Shown here in pieces: positions 7,249-15,454 of a stretch of 36,768 nucleotides of DNA (its first letter is position 1; each line of letters starts with the position of its first letter). Both the position numbers and the translations under genes were made by a program. This DNA is from RBG-16-66-20 sp049651845. Its GTDB lineage: Bacteria > Pseudomonadota > Gammaproteobacteria > Burkholderiales > SG8-39. The notes beneath the pieces are model-generated. The model saw only the letters and a program-made list of their open reading frames with translations, made no database searches and was not told where the DNA came from. The stretch is from the NCBI GenBank assembly GCA_049651845.1, contig JBASCW010000085.1, positions 1 to 36,768 on the forward strand, read 5' to 3'.

Positions 7249-8919
7249 TTAGAACAGCCCGACCACCTTGCCGTCCACCAGATCGATCTTCTCGGCCGAG
7301 GGTACCTTGGGCAGGCCCGGCATGGTCATGATGTCGCCGCAGATCATCACCACGAACTCGGCGCCGGCCGCGAGCCGCACCTCGCGCACGTTGACCACGT
7401 GGCCGTCGGGCGCGCCGCGCACCCTGGCATCGGTGGTGAACGAGGACTGCGTCTTCGCCACGCAGACCGGATAGTGGCCGTAGCCGGAATCCTGCAGCTG
7501 CTTGATCTGCGCCCGCACTTTCGCGTCCGCGGTCACCTCGGCGGCGCGGTAGACCTTTTTCGCGATCTTGTTGATCTTGTCCCAGAGCGGGTCGGCGTCC
7601 TCGTAGACGAAGGTCGGGCTGGCAGGCTTGTCGCACAGGCCGACCACCATCCTCGCCAGCTCGGCCGCGCCCCTGCCGCCCTCGCCCCAGTGCGCGGCCA
7701 GCACGACCTCCGCACCGAGCTTCTTCATGCGCTCGGTGACCAGCTTGATCTCGGCCTCGGTGTCGAAGGTGAACTTGTTGATCGAGACCACGCAGGGTAT
7801 GCCGTAGACCTTTGTCACGTTCTCGACGTGGCGCTCCAGGTTGACGAGCCCCTTTTCCAGCGCGGCGACGTTCTCCTTGCTGACTTCCTTGACGTCCACG
7901 CCACCGTGGTACTTCAGCGCGCGCATGGTAGCGACGATCACCGCGGCGCTGGGCCGCAGGCCGGTCTTGCGGCACTTGATGTCGAGGAACTTCTCGGCGC
8001 CGAGGTCCGCGCCGAACCCGGCCTCGGTGACCACGTAGTCCACGAGCTTGAGCGCCGACTGCGTCGCGATCACCGAATTGCAGCCGTGCGCGATGTTGGC
8101 GAAGGGCCCGCCGTGGATGAAGGCCGGATTGTTCTCCAGCGTCTGCACGAGGTTGGGAGCGAGCGCGTCCTTCAAAAGGACGGTCATCGCGCCATGGGCC
8201 TTTAGATCCTTTGCCTTGATGGGTTTTTGATCTTTCGAATAGCCAATCACGATATTTCCGAGCCGGGCCTTCAGATCCTCAAGCGAGGTCGCGAGGCAGA
8301 AGATCGCCATCACCTCGGAGGCCACCACGATGTCGAAGCCGTCCTGGCGCGGATAGCCGTTGGCGGTCCCTCCCAGCGCGATCACGGTTTCGCGCAGCGC
8401 GCGGTCGTTCATGTCGACCACCCGCCTCCACTGGATGCGCCGCAGGTCGATGCCGAGCTCGTTGCCCTGCGTGATGTGGTTGTCGAGCATCGCCGCGAGC
8501 AGGTTGTTGGCGAGCGCGATGGCCGAGAAATCGCCCGTGAAATGCAGGTTGATGTCCTCCATCGGCACCACCTGCGCGTAGCCGCCGCCCGCGGCGCCGC
8601 CCTTGACGCCGAACACCGGCCCGAGCGAGGGCTCGCGCAGGCAGATCGCCGCCTTCTTGCCGATGTGGTTGAGCGCGTCGCCCAGGCCCACCGTGGTGGT
8701 GGTCTTGCCCTCGCCCGCCGGCGTCGGGCTGATCGCCGTGACCAGGATCAGCTTGCCGTCCTTCCTCGACTTCAGCGTGTCGAGGAATTTGAGCGACAGC
8801 TTCGCCTTGTAGTGGCCGTAGGGCTCGAGGTGCTCCTCGGCGATGCCGAGCTTGTCGATCGCCACCCTGGCGATGCGCTGCATTTTTGCCGCCTGTGCGA
8901 TTTCGATGTCCGATGGCAT
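7249..8919 (-). CDS. fhs: Formate-tetrahydrofolate ligase
   Basis: 556-aa cytoplasmic enzyme: formate + THF + ATP gives 10-formyl-THF + ADP + Pi, the entry of formate into folate-bound C1 metabolism. The ATP-binding P-loop TPTPAGEGKTTTTVGLGDAL begins near residue 65, and the family segments LREPSLGPVFGVKGGAAGGG and FTGDFSAIALANNLLAAMLDNH follow. Length is normal (about 555). The start ATG at 8919 has AGGAG seven bases upstream; an upstream ATG at 8955 lies inside the probable -10 region and is not chosen. Operator 3 (8983-8996) is about 70 bp upstream, with CACAAT 33 bp from its centre. Proximity to formate dehydrogenase suggests a choice between oxidising formate and assimilating it. Confidence 0.95.
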   Translation of the reverse strand: MPSDIEIAQAAKMQRIARVAIDKLGIAEEHLEPYGHYKAKLSLKFLDTLKSRKDGKLILVTAISPTPAGEGKTTTTVGLGDALNHIGKKAAICLREPSLGPVFGVKGGAAGGGYAQVVPMEDINLHFTGDFSAIALANNLLAAMLDNHITQGNELGIDLRRIQWRRVVDMNDRALRETVIALGGTANGYPRQDGFDIVVASEVMAIFCLATSLEDLKARLGNIVIGYSKDQKPIKAKDLKAHGAMTVLLKDALAPNLVQTLENNPAFIHGGPFANIAHGCNSVIATQSALKLVDYVVTEAGFGADLGAEKFLDIKCRKTGLRPSAAVIVATMRALKYHGGVDVKEVSKENVAALEKGLVNLERHVENVTKVYGIPCVVSINKFTFDTEAEIKLVTERMKKLGAEVVLAAHWGEGGRGAAELARMVVGLCDKPASPTFVYEDADPLWDKINKIAKKVYRAAEVTADAKVRAQIKQLQDSGYGHYPVCVAKTQSSFTTDARVRGAPDGHVVNVREVRLAAGAEFVVMICGDIMTMPGLPKVPSAEKIDLVDGKVVGLF

Positions 8920-8982
8920 GCCTAAGCTCCTCGCGATCTTCTGGGGAGGCCGCATTGTGGGAGAGCGGATTGGAGCGGGGCC

Positions 8983-8996
8983 TTGACCGCGGTCAA
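8983..8996. promoter_or_regulatory. Operator 3, perfect palindrome TTGACCGCGGTCAA upstream of fhs
   Basis: A 14-bp perfect palindrome in the 90-bp gap between the fdhA stop (9010) and fhs start (8919). A -10-like CACAAT (8954-8959, minus strand) is centred 33 bp from the operator centre, the same spacing seen at oxc and fdh. This implies that fhs has its own regulated promoter rather than depending only on readthrough from fdh. Confidence 0.75.
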
Positions 8997-9009
8997 GCCT
9001 GTCAGGCGG

Positions 9010-11820
9010 TCAAGAGTAAATCTCCTGCAAGCTCCTGCCTTTTCCGTAGCCGGGATCTCCCGGGCGCGCACCGCCTCGGGTCACGCGCACCGCGCAGTAC
9101 TTGAATTCGGGGATCTTGCCGAAGGGGTCCAGCTTCGGATTGGTCAGCGCGTTCGCCGCCGCCTCGTAGAAGGCGAACGGAATGAACACCGCACCTCGCG
9201 GCGTGCCTTCGTCCACCCTGGCATAGAGCGACACCTTGCCGCGCCTCGACTCGACCGTGATGATGTCGCCGGGTTTCGCGCCGAGCCCGGCAAGGTCGAG
9301 CGGGTGGATCGAACAGACGGGCTCGGGCTCGATCGCGTCGAGCACGCCCGCGCGCCGGGTCATAGCGCCGGTGTGCCAGTGCTCGAGCTGGCGGCCGGTG
9401 ATTAAAACGGTGGGGTATTCGGCGTCTGGGCGCTCGTCGGCCGGGATCAGGTCCGCCGGCACGAACTTCGCCCGCCCGGTCGCGGTCGGGAACACTTCGG
9501 TGAACACCACCGTCGTGCCCGGGTCACCTTCGTTCTCGCAGGGGTAGACCACGCAGGAATCGCGCTCCAGGCGCTCCCAGGTGATGCCGGCGATGGAGTT
9601 CATGCCCTTGCGCATCTCGTCGAACACCTGCTTCGGGTGCGCGTAGTCCCAAGGCAGGCCGATGCGCTTTGCAATCTCGTTGATGATCCAGAGGTCGGGC
9701 CGGGCGTCGCCCGGCGCATCGAGCGCTTTCCGACCGATCTGGACCATGCGGTCGGTGTTGGTCACCGTGCCGTCCTTCTCCGGCCAGGCCGTCGCCGGCA
9801 GCACCACATCGGCGAGATAGCAGGTCTCGGTGAGGAAGATGTCCTGCACCACGAGGTGCTCGAGCTTCGCCATCGCCGCGCGCGCGTGCTCGACGTCCGG
9901 GTCCGACATCGCCGGGTTCTCGCCCATGATGTACATGCCGCGGATCCGCCCTGCGTCGGCGGCCTTGATCACCTCGACCACCGTCAGCCCCGGCTTCTTC
10001 TCCAGCTTCGCGCCCCAGAGGGCTTCGAAGCGCTTGTTCGCCTCCGGGTTGTCCACGCGCTGGTAGTCCGGGTACATCATCGGGATCAGGCCCGAGTCGG
10101 ACGCGCCCTGCACGTTGTTCTGGCCGCGCAGCGGATGCAGGCCGCAGCCGGGCTTGCCGACCTGCCCGGTCATGAGCGACAGGGCGATCAGGCAGCGCGC
10201 GTTGTCGGTGCCGTGCACGTGCTGCGAGATGCCCATGCCCCAGAGGATCATCGAGCCCTTCGACCTGGCGAACAGGCGCGCGACCTCGCGCAGCGTCTTG
10301 GCCGGGATGCCGCAGACCGGCGCCATCTTCTCCGGCGAGAACGCCTTGGCGTTTTCTTTCAGCGCGTCGAAACCGCTGGTGCGATCGCGCACGAAGGCCT
10401 CGTCCACCAGTCCCTCGTCGATGATGGCGTGGATGAGGGCGTTCAGCATCGCCACGTCCGTGTCCGGCGTGAACTGCAGGAAATGGGTGGCGTAGCGCGC
10501 GAGCTCGGTGCGGCGCGGGTCCGCGACGATGAGCTTGGTGCCGTTGCGCGCGGCGTTCTTCATCCAAGTCGCCGCGACCGGGTGGTTGACCGTAGGGTTG
10601 GCGCCGATCAACAGCACCACCTCGGCGTTCATCACGTCGCTGACCTGGTTGGAGACGGCGCCCGAGCCGACGCCCTCGAGCAGGGCCGCCACCGAGGAAG
10701 CGTGGCACAGGCGCGTGCAATGGTCGACGTTGTTGGTGCCGAATCCGGTGCGCACCAGCTTCTGGAAGAGATAGGCCTCTTCGTTCGAGCCCTTCGCCGA
10801 GCCGAAGCCGGACAGCGCGAAGCGATCCTGATTTCTTATCTTCAGCAATCCAGAAGCTGCGAAATCAAGAGCTTCCTCCCAGCTCGCTTCGCGAAACGCC
10901 TCCCTCCAGTTGGCCGGGTCCACCGTGAAGCTCGCCGACTTGGCGATGCCCTGCTTCCGGATGAGCGGCTTGGTGAGGCGCTGCGGGTGCTGGACGTAGT
11001 CGAAGCCGTAGCGGCCCTTCACGCACAGGCGATCGTGGTTCGCCGGGCCGTCGCGGCCGGTGACGAACCTGATGACGTTCTCTGTCTTGCTGACGTGGTA
11101 GGTGAGCTGGCAGCCGACGCCGCAGAACGGGCAGACCGAGTCGACTTTCTTGTCCACCGTCTCCAGGCCCGCCTTGCGCGCCGGCATCAGTGCGCCGGTC
11201 GGGCAGGCCTGCACGCATTCACCGCAGGCGACGCAGGTGGACGCGCCCATCGGGTCGTCCTGGTCGAACACGATCTTCGATGCTTCTCCGCGCCACGCGT
11301 AGCCGATCACGTCGTTCATCTGCTCTTCGCGGCAGGCGCGCACGCAGCGCGTGCACTGGATGCAGGCGTCCAGGTTCACCGCGATCGCTGGATGGGAAAG
11401 ATCAGGACTCGTTCTTGCTCTTGCAGGAAATCTTGGCTTTCCAACACTGAGCTTGCGGGCCCAGACGTCAACCTTGTTGTTCGGCGTGTACTGCGTCTCG
11501 GGCATGTCAGCGAGCAGCAGCTCGAGCACCATCTTCTGCGAGGCGAGCGCGCGCGGGCTGTCGGTGGTCACTTCCATGCCCTGCGCCGGATAGCGGCAGC
11601 AAGACGGCGCGAGCACGCGCTCGCCCTTGACCTCGACCACGCAGGCGCGGCAATTGCCGTCCGGGCGCAGCGTGCGCGAGTAGCACAGGTGCGGGATGCT
11701 GATGCCGTTCTGGCGCGCGGTCTCGATGATCGGCTCGTCGGGCCGGCCGATCACGGTCCTGCCGTTGAGCTTGAACTCGATCGGCAGCGTCGCGAGCTGC
11801 TTCGTGCTGATGCGGTCCAT
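9010..11820 (-). CDS. fdhA: NAD-dependent formate dehydrogenase, alpha (catalytic) subunit
   Basis: 936-aa molybdenum/tungsten bis-MGD oxidoreductase that oxidises formate to CO2 and passes electrons to the NADH-forming beta subunit. An N-terminal [2Fe-2S] domain (Cys 46, 57, 60, 74) comes first. Two ferredoxin-like [4Fe-4S] motifs follow (CIQCTRCVRAC at about 153-163, CVACGECVQAC at 196-206), then the molybdopterin-domain cluster CPFCGVGC (230-237 with C266). The active-site metal ligand is Cys372 in DHCTRLCHASS (Cys-His pair), a cysteine and not selenocysteine form. The C-terminal MGD-binding domain includes ITGRQLEHWHTGAMTRR. The domain layout matches FdsA / Fdh1A soluble enzymes. It starts 13 bases after the beta-subunit stop. 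No fdhD or fdsD-like chaperone gene is nearby. Confidence 0.94.
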   Translation of the reverse strand: MDRISTKQLATLPIEFKLNGRTVIGRPDEPIIETARQNGISIPHLCYSRTLRPDGNCRACVVEVKGERVLAPSCCRYPAQGMEVTTDSPRALASQKMVLELLLADMPETQYTPNNKVDVWARKLSVGKPRFPARARTSPDLSHPAIAVNLDACIQCTRCVRACREEQMNDVIGYAWRGEASKIVFDQDDPMGASTCVACGECVQACPTGALMPARKAGLETVDKKVDSVCPFCGVGCQLTYHVSKTENVIRFVTGRDGPANHDRLCVKGRYGFDYVQHPQRLTKPLIRKQGIAKSASFTVDPANWREAFREASWEEALDFAASGLLKIRNQDRFALSGFGSAKGSNEEAYLFQKLVRTGFGTNNVDHCTRLCHASSVAALLEGVGSGAVSNQVSDVMNAEVVLLIGANPTVNHPVAATWMKNAARNGTKLIVADPRRTELARYATHFLQFTPDTDVAMLNALIHAIIDEGLVDEAFVRDRTSGFDALKENAKAFSPEKMAPVCGIPAKTLREVARLFARSKGSMILWGMGISQHVHGTDNARCLIALSLMTGQVGKPGCGLHPLRGQNNVQGASDSGLIPMMYPDYQRVDNPEANKRFEALWGAKLEKKPGLTVVEVIKAADAGRIRGMYIMGENPAMSDPDVEHARAAMAKLEHLVVQDIFLTETCYLADVVLPATAWPEKDGTVTNTDRMVQIGRKALDAPGDARPDLWIINEIAKRIGLPWDYAHPKQVFDEMRKGMNSIAGITWERLERDSCVVYPCENEGDPGTTVVFTEVFPTATGRAKFVPADLIPADERPDAEYPTVLITGRQLEHWHTGAMTRRAGVLDAIEPEPVCSIHPLDLAGLGAKPGDIITVESRRGKVSLYARVDEGTPRGAVFIPFAFYEAAANALTNPKLDPFGKIPEFKYCAVRVTRGGARPGDPGYGKGRSLQEIYS

Positions 11821-11833
11821 CGCGCCTTTCCTG

Positions 11834-13495
11834 TTACTCGACTTCCTGCGGGAAGAACTTCATCACGCTGAGCGCCGGGTTCGGCGCCGCCTGCCCCAGG
11901 CCGCAGATCGAGGCGTCCATCATCGCCTGCGAGAGCTCTTTGAGCAATGGCTGGTCCCACTTCTTCTCGCTCATGAGGCCGAGCGCCTTGACGGTGCCGA
12001 CCCGGCAGGGCGTGCACTGGCCGCAGGACTCGTCCATGAAGAACTTCATGAGATTGCGCGCGGCCATGGCCGCCGAATCGTGTTGCGAGAGAATGACCAC
12101 CGCCGCCGAGCCGATGAAGCAGCCGTACGGCTGCAGCGTGTCGAAATCAAGCGGGACGTCGCCCAAGCTCGCCGGCAGTATGCCGCCCGAAGCGCCGCCC
12201 GGCAGGTAGCCGTAGAAGCTGTGGCCCTCGAGCATGCCACCGCAATACTCGTCGATCAGCTGGCGCACGGTGATGCCTGCGGGCGCGACGTGCATGCCCG
12301 GCTTCCTCACGCGCCCGGAAACCGAGAACGAGCGCAGGCCCTTGCGGCCATTGCGCCCCTGCGCGGCGAACCAGGCGCCGCCTTTCTCGACGATCTCGCG
12401 CACCCAGTAGACCGTTTCCAGGTTGTGCTCGAGCGTCGGGTAGCCGAACAGCCCGACCTGCGCGACGTACGGCGGCCGCAGGCGCGGCATGCCGCGATTG
12501 CCCTCGATCGACTCGATCATCGCCGACTCTTCGCCGCAGATGTACGCGCCAGCGCCACGCCGAAGGTGGATCGGCGGCAATGGAAATTTCGCCTTCGACT
12601 GCAACGTCGAGAGCTCCTTCTCGAGAATCGCCCGGCAACCCGCGTACTCGTCTCTCAAGTAGATGTAGATCTCGCCCACGCCGGCGCACCAGGCGGCGAC
12701 CAGCATGCCTTCGAGGAATCGGTGCGGATCGCGCTCGAGGTACCAGCGGTCCTTGAACGTGCCGGGCTCGCCCTCGTCGATGTTCAGCGCCATCAGGCGC
12801 GGCGCCGGCTCCGCCGCGACGATTTTCCACTTGCGCCCGGTCGGGAAGCCCGCGCCGCCCAGGCCGCGCAGCGCCGAGTCCTCCATGATCTTGGTGATTT
12901 CCTCGCGCGTACGCTTGCCCGCGAGGCAGTCGGCGATCAGCTGGTACCCGCCCTGCTTCTGGTAGGGACTGAAATCGAGGTATTTCGTTTCGGGGCAACA
13001 CGTGTGCCGTGCAAGAACTGCCTTTTCAACTGAAGAAACAGACGCATTCAATATCGGACTCTGTCCAACGACCACCACCGGGGCCGACTCGCAGCGCCCC
13101 ACGCAGGGCGCGTACAGCACGCGCACTTCCTTGCCGAGCAGCGCCGGCAGCTTCTTCAGCAGGTCTTGCGAGCCGGCCAGCGCGCAAGAGATCGAATCGC
13201 ACACGCGCACCGTGAGCGCAGGCGGCGGCGCCTCGCCCTCGCGCAGCACGTCGAAGTGGTGATAGAAGGTCGCGACCTCGTAGACCGCGGTCTGCGGCAG
13301 GTTCATCTCCTGCGCGAGCGCCGCGATGTGCTGCGCCGACAGGTGCCCGTAGCGGTCCTGGATGCGGTGCAGGTGCTCGATCAGCAAGTCTCGGCGGCGC
13401 GGCGCCTGGCCGAGCAGCGCGCGAACTTCCTCCAGCGCCTTCGGCTCGACGCCGCGGCCCTTCAGGCCGAATTTCCCTCTGCCGCTCTTTGTCAC
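11834..13495 (-). CDS. fdhB: NAD-dependent formate dehydrogenase, beta subunit (NuoE-NuoF fusion)
   Basis: 553-aa diaphorase subunit. Residues about 20-165 are a NuoE/FdsG-like thioredoxin-fold [2Fe-2S] domain with Cys 99, 104, 131 and 135. Residues about 200-540 are NuoF/FdsB-like: FMN/NAD loops GLGGAGFPTGRKW (211-223) and GEESAMIESIEG (321-332), and the [4Fe-4S] motif CGQCTPC (491-497) plus Cys531. It transfers electrons from the alpha subunit to NAD+. In Cupriavidus-type Fds the two domains are separate genes; the fusion resembles Methylobacterium Fdh1B. The start is GTG at 13495 with no Shine-Dalgarno. A GATAAT -10 lies at 13502-13507 and operator 4 is centred 42.5 bases upstream, so the transcript may begin at or next to the start codon. 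Confidence 0.93.
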   Translation of the reverse strand: MTKSGRGKFGLKGRGVEPKALEEVRALLGQAPRRRDLLIEHLHRIQDRYGHLSAQHIAALAQEMNLPQTAVYEVATFYHHFDVLREGEAPPPALTVRVCDSISCALAGSQDLLKKLPALLGKEVRVLYAPCVGRCESAPVVVVGQSPILNASVSSVEKAVLARHTCCPETKYLDFSPYQKQGGYQLIADCLAGKRTREEITKIMEDSALRGLGGAGFPTGRKWKIVAAEPAPRLMALNIDEGEPGTFKDRWYLERDPHRFLEGMLVAAWCAGVGEIYIYLRDEYAGCRAILEKELSTLQSKAKFPLPPIHLRRGAGAYICGEESAMIESIEGNRGMPRLRPPYVAQVGLFGYPTLEHNLETVYWVREIVEKGGAWFAAQGRNGRKGLRSFSVSGRVRKPGMHVAPAGITVRQLIDEYCGGMLEGHSFYGYLPGGASGGILPASLGDVPLDFDTLQPYGCFIGSAAVVILSQHDSAAMAARNLMKFFMDESCGQCTPCRVGTVKALGLMSEKKWDQPLLKELSQAMMDASICGLGQAAPNPALSVMKFFPQEVE

Positions 13496-13530
13496 ACCGC
13501 GATTATCGGGGAGCGGTATTGCGGAAATGA

Positions 13531-13544
13531 TTGACGGCGGTCAA
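13531..13544. promoter_or_regulatory. Operator 4, TTGACGGCGGTCAA upstream of fdhBA
   Basis: Inverted repeat TTGAC-GGCG-GTCAA between the P450 stop (13549) and the fdhB start (13495). A good -10, GATAAT (13502-13507, minus strand), is centred 33 bp downstream, as expected for an activator overlapping the -35 position. The predicted transcription start then coincides with the GTG start codon within a base or two. Confidence 0.78.
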
Positions 13545-13548
13545 GCTC

Positions 13549-14778
13549 TCAGGTTCCGATCCGAAGCGGCAGCGACGTCATGCCGCGGAACACCATCGAG
13601 TTCAGCCACTCGATGCGCTCGGGAGCGATGCCAAGCTCGATGTGCCGCCAGCGCCGCAGCACCGCAGGCAGCGCGATCTGCCCCTCCAGGCGCGCCAGCG
13701 GAAAACCGAGGCAGATGTGCATGCCGAAGCCGAAGGTGAGGTGCGCCGGCCCGCCGCGCGCGAGCTGCAGGCGGTCGGGCTGCTCGTAGACTTCCGGATC
13801 GCGGTTCGCGGCATTCAGCATCAGGAACACGCGGTCGCCGGGCTTGAGCCGCTTGCCGCGCAGCGCCTGCTCGACTTTCACGATCCTCACCTGCGCGCCG
13901 CTCGGCCCGTCGTAGCGCAGCAGCTCCTCGATCGCGCGCGGCGCGAGCGCGTCGTCCGCGCGCAGGGCCGCCAATTCCTCCGGGAAACGCAATAGCGCGA
14001 GCAGCCCGTTGGCAATGTGATTGGTCGTGGTCTCGTGCCCGGCAAAGAGCAGCAGGATGCAGGTGGCGATGAGCTCGTCTTCGCTCGGGCGGTCGCCTTC
14101 GTCTTCGAGCGCGGCCAGCTGCGAGAGCAGATCCCGCTGCGGCGCCTTGCGCCTGTCCTGAATCAATGCCCTGAAGAAACCCGCCATTTCGCAGGTTGCG
14201 CGCTCGGCGATGTCGTATTTCTCCGGCGACATGCGCGAGCTGCCGATGAACAGCGCCATGTCGTCCGAGAGGCGCTTCACCCTGCCGAGCTCTTCCTTCG
14301 GCACGCCGAGCATCGCCATGATCACCAGCGCCGGCAGCGGTCCGGCGAAATCGGCGACGAAATCGATCTCCTCGCGGCCGCCGATGCGACCGAACAGCCA
14401 TTCCACCAGCGATTCGATCGCCGGGCGCATCGCGTTCATCGATTGCAGGTGGAACACCTTGCTCGTCAGGCGCCGCAGGCGCGTGTGCTCGGGCGGGTCG
14501 CGGAACACCATCCAGGTCGACAGGTAGCGGATGATGCCGGCGATGCGCTCGGCCTCGGGCCCGGGCAGCGTGGCGAAGAACGGCCGCATGCGGTCCGAGG
14601 AAACCTCGCGGTCGAGCAGCACCTGGCGCACGTCGTCGTAGCGCGTGAGCACCCAGGACTTCAGGCGCGGGCACCAGTGCACCGGGTCCTGCGCGCGCAG
14701 GCGCCGGTAGGCCGGGAACGGGTCGCGCAGGAAATCCTGCGAATCAGGGCGGAAATCGATTGCCTCGGCGACGGACAT
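13549..14778 (-). CDS. Cytochrome P450
   Basis: 409-aa soluble bacterial P450 monooxygenase. The I-helix oxygen-activation motif AGHETTTN is at 246-253. The K-helix ExxR is E285-R288. The PERF-like region is degenerate (YEQPDRLQLAR). The haem loop FGFGMHICLG is at 349-358 with axial Cys356. All core motifs are intact and length is typical (about 400), so it is probably active. The substrate cannot be inferred; no ferredoxin or reductase gene is adjacent, so redox partners must be elsewhere. ATG at 14778 is used; an ATG at 14796 is an alternative and neither has a strong ribosome site. It ends five bases before operator 4 and starts back-to-back with an unknown gene only 37 bp away. Confidence 0.92.
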   Translation of the reverse strand: MSVAEAIDFRPDSQDFLRDPFPAYRRLRAQDPVHWCPRLKSWVLTRYDDVRQVLLDREVSSDRMRPFFATLPGPEAERIAGIIRYLSTWMVFRDPPEHTRLRRLTSKVFHLQSMNAMRPAIESLVEWLFGRIGGREEIDFVADFAGPLPALVIMAMLGVPKEELGRVKRLSDDMALFIGSSRMSPEKYDIAERATCEMAGFFRALIQDRRKAPQRDLLSQLAALEDEGDRPSEDELIATCILLLFAGHETTTNHIANGLLALLRFPEELAALRADDALAPRAIEELLRYDGPSGAQVRIVKVEQALRGKRLKPGDRVFLMLNAANRDPEVYEQPDRLQLARGGPAHLTFGFGMHICLGFPLARLEGQIALPAVLRRWRHIELGIAPERIEWLNSMVFRGMTSLPLRIGT

Positions 14779-14815
14779 TCTGCAATTATCCGGCATCGCA
14801 ATTCCGGAGGTGCCC

Positions 14816-15397
14816 GTGAGTTCGCCTGTCGATCCGAACGATGTCATGATGACCGGGGAAAACTCGTTCATCCGCTTCAGCGCCAATGGCGGCAAGACGC
14901 AGTCCGACCGCGCGAGCCACTGGCGCGTGCTCTGGTGCCCCGCTGGCGCGGGCCACGCGCTGTTCCTGAAGAGCGGCCTGACCGCGGGCGAGGTGAAGAT
15001 CTGGTCCGACAACCCGCCGGTGGCGCGCTGGTTGCAGAAGGAAATCGAAGCGCTGCTGTTTCCGGCGTTTGCCGACGCGAAGATCCCCGTGGCGCCGGCA
15101 GCCTTCACGCGCTCCGGCGGCGTCGACGGCAAGGCCGCGGAGCTGGTCACCGCAAAGGACGCCGAGATCCTGCTTAGCTGGGAGGATTTCCTCGCGCCCT
15201 TCGTGCTCAACATGCCACCCGGCAGCGCGAACCGCCCGATCGGCGTGTTCAGCACCTTCTTCCCGGCGCGCAAGGCGCGCATCGCCCTGAACGGCAAGGC
15301 GACCATGGGCACGCCGTACGCCGAGAAGCGCGGCGATCGCGACGCCACGAGCGCCTGCCTAGCCTGGTCCGAGACCTGGGTGCGCCCGAGAGCCTAG
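14816..15397 (+). CDS. Conserved-looking hypothetical protein, 193 aa
   Basis: I do not recognise this family. The product is a soluble-looking 193-aa protein without signal peptide or membrane segment. It is rich in aromatic residues around HWRVLWCPAGAGHALFLKSG and has an acidic middle. The C-terminal half (PGSANRPIGVFSTFFPARKARIALNG) reads as beta-strand-like sequence. The start GTG at 14816 has GGAGG five bases upstream, which settles it over the GTG at 14810. It is divergent from the P450 with a 37-bp gap, so the two may share regulation. The codon use matches the neighbours, so it is a real gene. Its stop codon is in the same frame as the EamA gene that follows. Confidence 0.7.
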   Translation: MSSPVDPNDVMMTGENSFIRFSANGGKTQSDRASHWRVLWCPAGAGHALFLKSGLTAGEVKIWSDNPPVARWLQKEIEALLFPAFADAKIPVAPAAFTRSGGVDGKAAELVTAKDAEILLSWEDFLAPFVLNMPPGSANRPIGVFSTFFPARKARIALNGKATMGTPYAEKRGDRDATSACLAWSETWVRPRA

Positions 15398-15454
15398 GAA
15401 GCCCGCATCCAAGCCGCCGCCGCAACGCCGGCCGAGCACCGGCTCGGCATCGCC

